Shown: piece by piece, positions 15,999 to 23,625 of the stretch | Layout: the number at the start of each line of letters is the position of its first letter | How positions within the stretch are numbered: the first letter of the stretch is position 1 | Source of the DNA: an uncultured Eggerthellaceae bacterium | GTDB taxonomy: Bacteria > Actinomycetota > Coriobacteriia > Coriobacteriales > Eggerthellaceae | Assembly: GCA_905234635.1 (NCBI GenBank) | Contig: CAJOJB010000043.1 | Coordinates: forward strand, 1 to 35,953 | Direction of reading: 5' to 3' | DNA: 35,953 bases | Notes under the pieces: generated by a model | The model's database searches: none | The model's input: the letters and a program-made list of their open reading frames with translations, nothing else | What the model was told of the DNA's origin: nothing | Program-made: the position numbers and the translations under genes

Positions 15999-17936
15999 CT
16001 AAAGGCTGCGGGTGAGGTAGAGCCCGTTGTCGGTAAAATCCAGATTGCGGTAGTAATTACGCGTACCGACTGCACTTATAACGTTCATTTTTTCATAACC
16101 CGCTTCACGAGCAATTTTGCAAGCCCGTTCGACCAGTGCGCGGCCAAGCCCTTGGTGTTGCGCGCCCGTCGTGGGGGCGTGAAGACGCGCGGCAGCACCG
16201 TAAACGTGGACTTCGCGAATCATGGCTTCCGTAGGTCTAACAGGAAGTGTTTCTGCATGGGCTTGCATCCAGTCTGCGTGGGGGAGGGACAAGCGCAAGA
16301 AGCCAGCAATACGGTTTTCTACGGCTGCATCCGGTTCGGCGGGAGCAACCCATTGCAAGAAGACTTCGCGGGTATTAGATGTGTCGTAGCTTTCCTCAAT
16401 CATTTCAAGTTTGTCGGCGCTGGTTTCGGAAGTGGCAATTTCGCGCATACGAATTTCTTGAACAGGCGACGCCCCTTCGGCAACCAGTGTTTCAACGCGC
16501 TGCTCCACCATTTGGCGGAGGTTGGGTTTTTTGTTGCCAGCCGCAATGTCATCGCTTGAAAGCGTGTGAGCAGGTGTAATAAGCACGTCGGCTGCAAGCA
16601 GGTCAACCAGTGTGTCTTCGGTGTAAGGCTGCCAGCTGCCGCTTTCGAAGAGCTTCACCAGCCCCGTGTCTTCAATGAGCACGCAGGGATAGAGCTTCAC
16701 TTCGTCGGGCGCGATGGCGGCATCGTGCACGAAGTTTTGGTAGTCGTCCTTGTCGCCTTCAGGGGTGACACCAGGCAGGTTTGCCATGAAGTGCGCATGG
16801 CTTTTGAAACCGAAGGCACGCGCCAGTTCAAAGGCTTCACGAACGCGCGCGAGCGGGGTGGGGCGCTGGCACGTTGCGGCAACCGTTTCATTGAGTGTTT
16901 GCACACCCATTTGGAGTTTCGTACAGCCTAAGTCGCGCAGCAGTCTTAAGCTTTCAGGCGTAATAGAATCGGGGCGCGTTTCGACCACCAGGCCCACCAC
17001 GCGATGGGCGGCATCTTCATTGGCAAGCTGCACTTCGTGTAGCTGGTCGAGGTTTCCTCCCTGAAGTGTTTCCAGGCTTTCCCAGGGTGAACCTGGGCCA
17101 TAGAGAGCATTGACTGCTTCGTTGTAGGTAGCGCTTCCATCCTTTATGCGCTGCTGCCATGCCTGTGTTTGCGCCACAAGCGTTTCTTCTTCGTACGTAA
17201 TACCCGCATTGGCATACATCGCAGCCCGCTTATGGGAATTTAGGGACGGAGGATTTTTCCCATTTGGGAATTTGGGGTCGGAGGATTTTTCCCAAAAATG
17301 GGAATTTGGGGACGGAGGATTTTTCCCATTTTTCCCAGAAGCGAATACATCTCCGACGCCGCCAGTGCTTTCACCTGCATCGTTCAGTGCGCGGAATAGT
17401 TCGCTTACAAACCACATTTGGTAGGCAGCCGAATAGTCCGTAAAACTACCACCCAGAATAATGAGTTCGACTTTGTCGGTTGCGTGGCCCATGGCCTCCA
17501 GCGCAGTTAACCTACTTGCCACTTGCAGGTAGGAGTCGAAGTAATTGCGTTCCGCCCGCTGGCATGCAGGTTCGGCATGGAGGTAGCTCTTGGGCATGCG
17601 CACGTCGTTGGGACAATAGATGCAGTTGCCCGCGCAGGCGTGCGGCTTAGTAATAACGGTAATGGTGGCCACCCCCGATGCCGTGCGACGCGGTTTCATC
17701 TGAATAGCGGCCAGCAAGGCGCGTTCTTCTTCACCCGACAAATTCCAGCTTTCCCATAACGCAGGATCGTCCTGCTTCACCTGAAGGTAGTAAGGCGCCA
17801 GTTGCTTCTTAGCGAAATGTTTTACCGGCTCCCGGAAGCGCTTGTTGTGCACCGCGATAATGCGGTCAACTTTGCGTGCGCTTAAGGTGCCCGCGTCTTT
17901 CAGTTCGGCAATTATGTCAGCCATCAATTCTTGCAT
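15999..17936 (-). CDS. Elp3-family radical SAM/GNAT tRNA-modifying enzyme with in-frame repeat insertion
   Basis: A 645-residue bacterial Elp3 homologue. Residues about 95-400 are the radical SAM domain with 4Fe-4S ligands Cys101, Cys105 and Cys108 (CAGNCIYC). The C-terminal GNAT domain has GLGRALVERACKIAREAGYEKMNVIS and NYYRNLDF. Elp3 makes 5-carboxymethyl-type modifications on wobble uridine of tRNA. Residues about 199-235 (bases 17231-17340) are not Elp3-like: they are Lys/Asn/Pro/Ser-rich and encoded by three copies of an intergenic repeat, inserted between FRALNDAG-type sequence and the conserved RAAMYANAGI. The frame is kept. The start is probably leaderless (-10 box 6 nt upstream). Confidence 0.9.
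   Translation of the reverse strand: MQELMADIIAELKDAGTLSARKVDRIIAVHNKRFREPVKHFAKKQLAPYYLQVKQDDPALWESWNLSGEEERALLAAIQMKPRRTASGVATITVITKPHACAGNCIYCPNDVRMPKSYLHAEPACQRAERNYFDSYLQVASRLTALEAMGHATDKVELIILGGSFTDYSAAYQMWFVSELFRALNDAGESTGGVGDVFASGKNGKNPPSPNSHFWEKSSDPKFPNGKNPPSLNSHKRAAMYANAGITYEEETLVAQTQAWQQRIKDGSATYNEAVNALYGPGSPWESLETLQGGNLDQLHEVQLANEDAAHRVVGLVVETRPDSITPESLRLLRDLGCTKLQMGVQTLNETVAATCQRPTPLARVREAFELARAFGFKSHAHFMANLPGVTPEGDKDDYQNFVHDAAIAPDEVKLYPCVLIEDTGLVKLFESGSWQPYTEDTLVDLLAADVLITPAHTLSSDDIAAGNKKPNLRQMVEQRVETLVAEGASPVQEIRMREIATSETSADKLEMIEESYDTSNTREVFLQWVAPAEPDAAVENRIAGFLRLSLPHADWMQAHAETLPVRPTEAMIREVHVYGAAARLHAPTTGAQHQGLGRALVERACKIAREAGYEKMNVISAVGTRNYYRNLDFTDNGLYLTRSL
17233..17328 (-). 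repeat. Three tandem 30-bp repeats within the elp3 coding sequence
   Basis: Copies start at 17233, 17265 and 17299 and differ by one or two bases. Each begins TGGGAATTT, has GGACGGAGGA (or GGTCGGAGGA) in the middle and ends TTTTTCCCA, so its ends are complementary and can form a hairpin. A further half-copy follows at 17329-17337. The same core forms the inverted repeat after the P-type ATPase gene. Confidence 0.95.
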
Positions 17937-17942
17937 AGTAAA

Positions 17943-17948
17943 AGTATA
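17943..17948 (-). promoter_or_regulatory. -10 box for leaderless elp3
   Basis: On the minus strand TATACT ends 6 nt before the elp3 ATG. No ribosome site is present. A TTGACA lies 23 bp further upstream, which is too far for a normal spacer. Confidence 0.4.
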
Positions 17949-18002
17949 GCCGCGCGGCCCTTACAGCTTGTTGTCAATTACGGGCTTTCGCAGGTATTCA
18001 GG

Positions 18003-18008
18003 TACAAT
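18003..18008 (+). promoter_or_regulatory. -10 box for a leaderless methyltransferase gene
   Basis: TACAAT lies 6 nt before ATG 18015 and no ribosome site is visible. With the elp3 -10 box, this makes a compact divergent promoter region of about 80 bp. Confidence 0.4.
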
Positions 18009-18014
18009 TTTCAC

Positions 18015-18845
18015 ATGGACAGAATTACTGCTGAAATATTGTGCAAGATTACCGACGACTTTTATGCCGCGCAGGCGCAGTCCTTTTCTGCGACCCGCCA
18101 AGCCCCCTGGGAAGGCTGGGAGCGCGTGCTGGACGAAGTTGGCTTGCACCCTGCAACGGCTGCTTCGCTCGAGCAGGGCTTGTTCCGCAATGCGGCCGTT
18201 CCCTTTACCGCCCTTGATGTGGGCGCGGGCAACCTGCGCTTCTTCAAATACTTGCGCGAGCAGCTTCCCGCTGAATGGCAGTTGGACCTTTATGCGGTCG
18301 ACAATTGCGAAGCCATGCTGCCCGACGAAGAAGCGCTTGCCAACGAAATGCCCTACGTGCGTTTTGAAAAGGTGGATGTGCTCCAGCGCCTCATTCATGG
18401 GGCCGACCTGGCGGAAGCCATCGAAGCTCCTGCATGCAGTTTGGTGACCAGCTTTGGTCTTATGCACCACGTGCCTGGCGTGGCGTTACGTGCAGACCTA
18501 CTTGACGCCCTTGTGCGGATGACGGCCCCTGGTGGTTATGTGGCAGTTAGTTTTTGGCAGTTCATGCAAAATGGAGACCTAGCGGCCAAGGCCCTGGAAA
18601 CTCACGCACGTATACTGCCCATGCTGCAACTTAACCCCACCATGCTCGATTCTGGCGACTTTCTGCTTGGTTGGCAGGACGAAGCGCCTGGTCCTGGCAC
18701 CATTCGTTATTGCCATAGCTTCACGTCCGAAGAAGTGGGCGTGCTGGCGGTACAGGTAAAAACGCAGGCGGAGGTCGTGGCGCGTTTCGAAGCCGACGGC
18801 CGCACGGGCGACTTGAACCAGTATCTTATTTTAAAGAGGCTCTAG
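18015..18845 (+). CDS. Class I SAM-dependent methyltransferase
   Basis: A 276-residue protein with the SAM-binding motif I ALDVGAGNLRFFKYL near residue 70, motif II DLYAVDNCEAM and a post-motif LVTSFGLMHHVPG. The start at 18015 (MDRITAEILCKITDDFYAAQA) is the natural N-terminus; in-frame upstream sequence is not family-like. The substrate is unknown. Similar stand-alone proteins act on tRNA or small molecules, and its divergent pairing with the tRNA-modifying Elp3 would be compatible with a tRNA role, but that is a guess. Its 3' end overlaps the convergent ferredoxin gene by 4 bp. Confidence 0.8.
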   Translation: MDRITAEILCKITDDFYAAQAQSFSATRQAPWEGWERVLDEVGLHPATAASLEQGLFRNAAVPFTALDVGAGNLRFFKYLREQLPAEWQLDLYAVDNCEAMLPDEEALANEMPYVRFEKVDVLQRLIHGADLAEAIEAPACSLVTSFGLMHHVPGVALRADLLDALVRMTAPGGYVAVSFWQFMQNGDLAAKALETHARILPMLQLNPTMLDSGDFLLGWQDEAPGPGTIRYCHSFTSEEVGVLAVQVKTQAEVVARFEADGRTGDLNQYLILKRL

Positions 18846-19952
18846 CTTCCGGGCCGATAGCCGAATGTTGGTCGGTTGCAGACCTTGCATTTTGTATCCT
18901 CGGGCGTTTGCGGAACAAAAGGATGCCCGCATTTTTCGCACAGTTTTACACTGATGGGGAAGACCTTGTAAGCTGGGCTTTCGTTGGTTTTCAGTTCGTC
19001 CCATCCGCCTAGGTTTTCATTGGGACAACTTACGTAGCACAGCCCGCACTGTGTGCATTTACTTGCGTTATGGACAAGCACTTGCCCCTCGAAGCGAGGC
19101 TCCGTTTCACTTTTTTTGCCAGGGGCTTCATCGGCAACTTCGTCGGAACTATTGTCTTCTAGGTCGGTGTAGCCTGGTATGTGGAGCTCGAGGGCCTTAT
19201 GTGGACACATCTTGGTGCAAATTTCGCAAGCTTGGCAATTGCCATCTTCAATAAGGCTTGGCCATGTAACTTGTGCGGGCGTGCCAGCCTCTTTCAGGGC
19301 GGTAGCACGACATGGTTGGGTTCTTTACGCCTTCCAGGGCCGTTTCGGCACCTGCTGCCACGCTGTTTGCGACACGTTTGGCCGCCATGCGCTTGTCAAT
19401 ACCCGAGCTGCGCATCTTGTCGGGCTGGTCGTGCATGAAGACACCCTTGGCAAAACCTTCCTTGCCCAAGAAGCGGCGCAAAGTCTGAATGAGCTCTTTA
19501 ACTTCGGCAACCATTTCTTCATGGGGGCAGCTCTTACAAGCTTCTGCCTTCAGTACCACGCCTGAAGAAAGGGCGGCTGCGGCACACAGGTCCCAGGGTA
19601 CGGTGGCCAAACAGACGCAGGGCACGTCGCAGCTTTCTTGCGCGCGTTCGCAGGCAAACGAAACGGGAGCGCTTCCTTCCAGGACGAGATTGCGAATGCC
19701 TTCAAAGCTTGTTGCGCTTTGGTTGATAGCAGCGGTGGGGCAGGCGGTTACGCAAAGATTGCAATTAATGCAGCCCGTCCAGTTGGCCTTGCCAGAATGA
19801 AGCACGATGTCTTGTGGACAGGTGTCGGTACAAGCCGTGCAGGGCGTTTTGCGCTGAATAGTGTTCAGGCAAATTGAATTAATGCGAAAGGGGTGCCGTT
19901 CATGGCTCCAGTAACCATAGGCATATAAAGCTATGTCGTCGGCAAGGGCCAT
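18842..19952 (-). pseudogene. Multi-cluster 4Fe-4S ferredoxin-like protein, split by one frameshift
   Basis: Read from ATG 19952 (AGGAGG nine bases upstream), the protein has CTACTDTCP and CINCNLCVTACP cluster motifs, a middle domain with scattered Cys, then drifts out of frame after NPTMSCYR and stops at 19248. The next frame continues without a start codon as LKEAGTPAQVTWPSLIEDGN, CQACEICTKMCPHKALE, CTQCGLCYVSCP and a C-terminal Cys-x2-Cys pair set resembling a zinc ribbon, ending at 18842. One extra G in the GGG at 19297-19299 explains the break. An intact gene would give about 369 residues. Function is probably soluble electron transfer with an unknown partner; an HxlR regulator lies directly upstream in the same orientation. 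Confidence 0.75.
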
Positions 19953-20003
19953 GCGTTCGTTCCCTCCTTATTATTCATTGTAGCATTAGCGTATACGGAT
20001 ACC

Positions 20004-20351
20004 TTAGCCGCCAAGCAAGAAGCGCTTGTAGTTTGCGCCCCAGTCGGCCATGGATTCCAGGACAGGTGCAAGGCTACGACCAAGGTCGGTCAAGCTGTAT
20101 TCCACACGCGGGGGCACTTCGGCATAGACTTCGCGGTGAATAAGCCCATTGGCTTCCATATCGCGCAGATGGCTGGTAAGGACTTTCTGCGAAATGCCGC
20201 CGATGGCACGCTGGAGTTCACCGAATCGTTTGGTGCCAGGGAGCAGGTCGCGCACGATGAGTACCTGCCACTTGTTGCCCATGAGCGAAAGCGTTGCTTC
20301 GATATTGTCTTCAGGCAGAGCGCGGAGTTTCTTTTGTTCTACGATAGCCAT
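20004..20351 (-). CDS. HxlR-family transcriptional regulator
   Basis: A 115-residue winged-helix protein with the HxlR signature: IEATLSLMGNKWQVLIVRDLL, then GTKRFGELQRAIGGISQKVLTSHLRDMEANGLIHREVY and PPRVEYSLTDLGRSL. HxlR proteins commonly respond to redox or electrophile stress and control adjacent oxidoreductase genes. It lies 52 bp upstream of the ferredoxin-like gene in the same orientation, and divergent from murB. No conserved redox Cys is present in the visible sequence. Confidence 0.92.
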   Translation of the reverse strand: MAIVEQKKLRALPEDNIEATLSLMGNKWQVLIVRDLLPGTKRFGELQRAIGGISQKVLTSHLRDMEANGLIHREVYAEVPPRVEYSLTDLGRSLAPVLESMADWGANYKRFLLGG

Positions 20352-20498
20352 ATCTACCCATTTCTTCGGTTACTAACTTTTAGTAAGTATACGCCCCTTA
20401 TGCCATAATGAAAAGCGATACAAACGATAGCCTGAATGCTCGCTAGCGTCCTTGTGGGTGCGGTGAAGCGAAGGACAAAGGTATAAGATTGGGGAGCT

Positions 20499-21407
20499 AT
20501 GTCAATTGATGCTCTAGAACAACGGCTTGCTGAAGTGCTCGAAGCGGACCAAATCCTGCGCAACGAACCAATGTCGCGCCACACTACCTTCAAGGTGGGC
20601 GGTCCAGCGGACTTGTTTGTTGCTCCAAGAACCGTCGATGAAATCAGTGCCTGCGTGGCGGCCGCCCAAGAAGCGGGCATCCCTTGGCGCGTGTTGGGCG
20701 CGGGTTCCAATGTGCTCGTTGCCGACGAAGGCGTGCGTGGCCTGGTTATTCATTTGGGCAAGAATTATTCCAGCATTGCGATTAACGGTACCTTTATCTA
20801 TGCCCAGGCGGGTGCTACCAACGAAGAAGTGGCTATGAAGGCCCTAGACAAAGGTTTGCGTGGCTACGAATTTGCAAGCGGTATTCCCGGTAGCATTGGC
20901 GGAGCGGCTATCATGAACGCGGGTGCCTACGACGGTGAATTCAAGGACGTGTGCGAAAACATTATTTGCCTAACGCCCGAAGGTGAAGTGCTTGAAATTG
21001 GCGTGGATGATGCCGACCTCGGCTATCGCCATTCGCTCATGATGGATAAAGGCTACGTGGTGCTCGAGGCTATTCTCGGCTTGCAACCAGGCGACACAGC
21101 CAAGATTGCTGCCAAGATTGAAGAACTCACGCGCCGCCGTGCCGAAAAGCAGCCGCTTGAAATGGGCAGCGCTGGGTCTACCTTTAAGCGCCCGGAAGGT
21201 TACTACGCGGGTCAGCTTATCGAAGAGGCGGGCATGCGTGGGCACCGCGTGGGGGACGCCATGGTGTCTGAAAAGCATTGCGGCTTCGTGGTGAACGCGG
21301 GCAACGCGACCGCCGCCGACGTCCTTGCGGTTATCCACGATGTGCAAGAAGCTGTCCTTGCTAACTCTGGCGTCCAGCTTGAACCCGAAGTAAGAATTTG
21401 GAGCTAG
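20499..21407 (+). CDS. murB: UDP-N-acetylenolpyruvoylglucosamine reductase
   Basis: A 302-residue FAD enzyme that reduces UDP-GlcNAc-enolpyruvate to UDP-MurNAc in peptidoglycan synthesis. Visible motifs: RHTTFKVGGPADLFV, GAGSNVLVADEGVRG (FAD), FASGIPGSIGGAAIMNAGAYDGE, the catalytic-region GSTFKRPEG and the C-terminal EKHCGFVVNAGNATAADV. GGGGAG sits only 2 bp before ATG 20499; TATAAG at 20482-20487 may be the -10 box. The stop codon is immediately followed by the left copy of the palindromic element. Confidence 0.97.
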   Translation: MSIDALEQRLAEVLEADQILRNEPMSRHTTFKVGGPADLFVAPRTVDEISACVAAAQEAGIPWRVLGAGSNVLVADEGVRGLVIHLGKNYSSIAINGTFIYAQAGATNEEVAMKALDKGLRGYEFASGIPGSIGGAAIMNAGAYDGEFKDVCENIICLTPEGEVLEIGVDDADLGYRHSLMMDKGYVVLEAILGLQPGDTAKIAAKIEELTRRRAEKQPLEMGSAGSTFKRPEGYYAGQLIEEAGMRGHRVGDAMVSEKHCGFVVNAGNATAADVLAVIHDVQEAVLANSGVQLEPEVRIWS

Positions 21408-21408
21408 G

Positions 21409-21605
21409 GGACTTCCTTATACCTCCTAAACAACAAAATCGCGTCTTAACACCAAGCTAAGTGCGCAAATGAAGCGCGCAATAACTGGGTCCGATTTCAC
21501 CTCATCCCTCCACACTCGACCCAGTAATTAAACTAGCGCGCTTCTTAACTGCGCACTTCCATTGGCTAACGCTCCAATAGTTGTTTAAGAGGCGTAAGGA
21601 ATTCC
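21409..21605. repeat. Palindromic element, left copy (161-bp core plus arms)
   Basis: Arms 21409-21434 and 21580-21605 are complementary with four imperfect positions (one of them G-T). The core between TAAACAAC (21427) and GTTGTTTA (21587) contains further nested stems: GTGCGCA/TGCGCAC, GAAGCGCGC/GCGCGCTTC and ACTGGGTC/GACCCAGT. No coding frame is evident. It begins 2 bp after the murB stop. An inverted copy of the core lies at 23641-23801 and matches at 157 of 161 positions. Confidence 0.95.
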
Positions 21606-21663
21606 TATTATTCGCTCATATCAAAACGCGTTGTGCTGACAAGAATTGCGGTAGAATAGCAAC

Positions 21664-21800
21664 GTCAGTCTAACCGAATAACGTGTGTGTCTGTGCGCTG
21701 GGTCCTGAGGACACCTGCGCATCGGCGCATGTTCACGCATCGCGATGGTTAGGCTGACACCCGTGGGTGTCCTCTGTCTACCGTTGAGCGACACCCTTTA
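21664..21800 (+). ncRNA. Candidate structured leader RNA upstream of the island operon
   Basis: GTCAGTCTAACC (21664-21675) pairs with GGTTAGGCTGAC (21747-21758) as a 12-bp closing stem (one G-T) around about 70 nt that contain GTCC-TGA-GGAC and other GC-rich hairpins. Immediately after, GACACCC (21756-21762) can pair with GGGTGTC (21765-21771), which can instead pair with a second GACACCC at 21790-21796. The closing stem and the first of these compete for 21756-21758, the pattern of a switch. A weak promoter (TTGTGC, TAGAAT at 21652) lies before it and the lipoprotein start 24 bp after. I do not recognise a known riboswitch class. Confidence 0.45.
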
Positions 21801-21823
21801 GCTAAACAGAAGGGATCGTGAAC

Positions 21824-22369
21824 ATGGCAGGCGAAAAGAAAAGCAAGAAGAATCTAATCATTGGCATTATCGCCGCATTACTTATTTTCGGCGCGATTGG
21901 AAGTTGCACTGGCGGTAGCAAATCTTCATCGAGCTCTTCTGAAGAAGAATCTTCTAGCAGTGTAACAACGGAGCAGTCTGCAAGTAATGCCAAGCAAGAG
22001 GAGAGAGTTGCTAGTAGCGAATTAGCTGAAGCTTCTGAATCTGAAGTCTCAGTCATTAAACTCGTTTCAAGCGAGATGGGTGAATATGGTCAGGAAATGG
22101 TTTGGAATGCTGGGACGGAATCTGAAGAGAAGAAAATTGTTTTCTATGTTCCAAGTGGTAGCTATACAGCAAAGAATGTTGGCACTAATACAACTCAAAT
22201 GGGTGTTGAAGAAGGTGTACAAGTAAATGAAGACGGCTGGGAAGAACCCGCAAACATAGGTGACATTCTCGTTCTTAAACCAGGGGATTCTGGCGACCTG
22301 AGTGTACCCGATGGCTGGTTCATTGAGCTTACTGATTCTGCCCAAATTGAGCTTACCCCGAAAGCATAG
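21824..22369 (+). CDS. Small lipoprotein with Ser/Glu-rich linker, function unknown
   Basis: A 181-residue exported protein. ATG 21824 has AGAAGGG nine bases upstream; GTG 21818 is in frame but too close to that site. After a basic start (MAGEKKSKKN) comes one hydrophobic segment ending in AIGSC, a usable lipobox, then about 40 Ser/Glu-rich residues. The C-terminal domain of about 100 residues is predicted beta-rich (KKIVFYVPSGSYTAKNV, then GDILVLKPGDSGDLSVPDGWFIELTD). I recognise no family. Lower GC than murB and first of four tightly packed genes in the island. Confidence 0.75.
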   Translation: MAGEKKSKKNLIIGIIAALLIFGAIGSCTGGSKSSSSSSEEESSSSVTTEQSASNAKQEERVASSELAEASESEVSVIKLVSSEMGEYGQEMVWNAGTESEEKKIVFYVPSGSYTAKNVGTNTTQMGVEEGVQVNEDGWEEPANIGDILVLKPGDSGDLSVPDGWFIELTDSAQIELTPKA

Positions 22370-22371
22370 CA

Positions 22372-22584
22372 ATGGATAAAGAACTGTCTCCAATTGTTAC
22401 CTATTCCGTTGTATGCAGCATCATTGGTGCTTTGATTGGAATTGTGGTCTTGTTTGTATATGGCATTGCTCATTGGCCACTTATTGTTCGAGTTATCTTC
22501 GTAGTTGGCGTTATTGTTATTGGTTTTCTGATTGGCTTTCTTATTGGTGATGTCGCTAGGCGCAGACAGAAGAATGTTGAATAA
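22372..22584 (+). CDS. Small two-helix membrane protein, function unknown
   Basis: Seventy residues with two hydrophobic helices, at about 11-31 (VVCSIIGALIGIVVLFVYGI) and 38-60 (VRVIFVVGVIVIGFLIGFLIG), and a basic tail ARRRQKNVE. It starts 2 bp after the lipoprotein stop with no clear ribosome site, so it is probably translated by coupling. No family recognised; it may be a partner of the lipoprotein or of the channel downstream. Confidence 0.65.
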   Translation: MDKELSPIVTYSVVCSIIGALIGIVVLFVYGIAHWPLIVRVIFVVGVIVIGFLIGFLIGDVARRRQKNVE

Positions 22585-22600
22585 GCGATAGGAGTTTATT

Positions 22601-22798
22601 GTGGGCCTTTCATTTCGCAAGTCAAAGAAGATTGCTCCTGGTGTGCGTGTTACGGTTAGCAAAAGTGGTGTAAGTGTCTCGGCCGGGAACAAAATTGCTG
22701 GTGTATCGAAGAGCTCCAGTGGTAGGACCACAAAACGCGTAACTATTCCTGGAACAGGAATTACTTGGCGTAAGAGTAAATCTAAGAAAAAGAAGTGA
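22601..22798 (+). CDS. DUF4236 family protein
   Basis: Sixty-five residues, basic and glycine/serine-rich. It matches the DUF4236 pattern: GLSFRKSKKIAPGVRVTVSKSGVSVSAG, then VTIPGTGITWRKSK. The GTG start at 22601 is six bases after AGGAG (22590-22594). DUF4236 domains are often found at the N-terminus of larger membrane proteins or alone in mobile or stress-related loci; no function is established. Its last codon overlaps the start of the channel gene. Confidence 0.8.
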   Translation: MGLSFRKSKKIAPGVRVTVSKSGVSVSAGNKIAGVSKSSSGRTTKRVTIPGTGITWRKSKSKKKK

Positions 22799-23484
22799 AT
22801 AGAGAAAAGCTTTACAACATATTTGAAGGTGAGGGAGGGCAGGCTCTTCAATATGGACGCATAATGTCTGTCTTGATTGTTGTTTCCCTCCTGCCACTTT
22901 GCCTCAAAGAACCACCGAGCTGGCTTCTTGTCATCGAATGGGCTTGTGTTGCAATTTTTATTGTTGATTATCTCGCAAGATGGGTAACGGCAGATTTTAA
23001 GCTACAGCGCGGTGCATTGTCTTTTTTAATATATCCGTTTACGCTCATGGCTATAATCGACCTTGTTTCGATACTTCCGGCATTTATCGCTCTTAATCCT
23101 GCTTTCAGGACATTGCGTATACTTCGATTGCTTCGCGTATTACGTGCATTCAAGTTAGTTCGCTATAGCAAGGGAGCGAATGCGATTATCCATGCTTTCG
23201 TTAAGCAGAAGAGTGCTCTTAGCGTTGTTGTTGTTTTAGCACTTGGCTATGTGCTTTTATCAGCCTTGATCATTTTTAATGTTGAGCCTGATACATTCCC
23301 AAGCTTCTTTGAGGCAGTGTATTGGGCCGTGGTTTCATTAACGACTGTTGGCTATGGAGATTTATACCCAAGTACAGAAATAGGTCGCTTTGTTGCAATG
23401 GTGTCTGCATTTGTTGGTATAGCGATAGTGGCGTTGCCAGCTGGAATTATTACTGCTGGGCTCCTTGAAGAAATCTCTGATTAG
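22795..23484 (+). CDS. Voltage-gated-type potassium channel, six-helix subunit
   Basis: A 229-residue ion channel with six hydrophobic segments. The S4-like segment RTLRILRLLRVLRAFKLVRYS (about residues 105-124) has Arg or Lys at roughly every third position, as in voltage sensors. The pore loop is AVYWAVVSLTTVGYGDLYPST with selectivity filter TVGYG near residues 184-188, followed by the inner helix FVGIAIVALPAGIITAGLLEEI. The GTG start overlaps the DUF4236 stop by 4 bp (GTGA). No cytoplasmic RCK or cyclic-nucleotide domain follows. The local base composition is AT-rich (21 of 60 G+C in one sampled line). Confidence 0.92.
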   Translation: MNREKLYNIFEGEGGQALQYGRIMSVLIVVSLLPLCLKEPPSWLLVIEWACVAIFIVDYLARWVTADFKLQRGALSFLIYPFTLMAIIDLVSILPAFIALNPAFRTLRILRLLRVLRAFKLVRYSKGANAIIHAFVKQKSALSVVVVLALGYVLLSALIIFNVEPDTFPSFFEAVYWAVVSLTTVGYGDLYPSTEIGRFVAMVSAFVGIAIVALPAGIITAGLLEEISD

Positions 23485-23517
23485 ATGCTCCAAAAATATA
23501 GTATTATTGGAACTGCA

Positions 23518-23559
23518 AAAGCGCCCGAAAGGTATGTATTTTACCTCCTCCGGCGCTTT
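23518..23559 (+). terminator. Hairpin after the channel gene
   Basis: AAAGCGCC (23518-23525) pairs with GGCGCTTT (23552-23559), and AGGTA with TACCT inside. Only a short, mixed T-rich stretch follows, so intrinsic termination is plausible but not certain. Apart from this and the right-hand palindromic element, the 334 bp between the channel and LOG genes hold no gene I can support. Confidence 0.55.
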
Positions 23560-23625
23560 AGCATTTCTGAGCACTATTCCCTGTATATATTTCTTGTCGT
23601 CTGTCTATGCTCTGGAAGCAGTTTT

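Noticed and set aside
21427-21587. Integron attC site
   Set aside because: The element is palindromic and borders cargo genes, but I could not find proper RYYYAAC and GTTRRRY core sites at its ends, the two copies are inverted rather than direct, and there is no integrase.
22601-22798. Ribosomal or nucleoid protein for the small basic product
   Set aside because: The FRKSxKxxPGxRxxxSKSGxSxS and PGTGxxxR pattern fits DUF4236 better than any ribosomal or histone-like protein.
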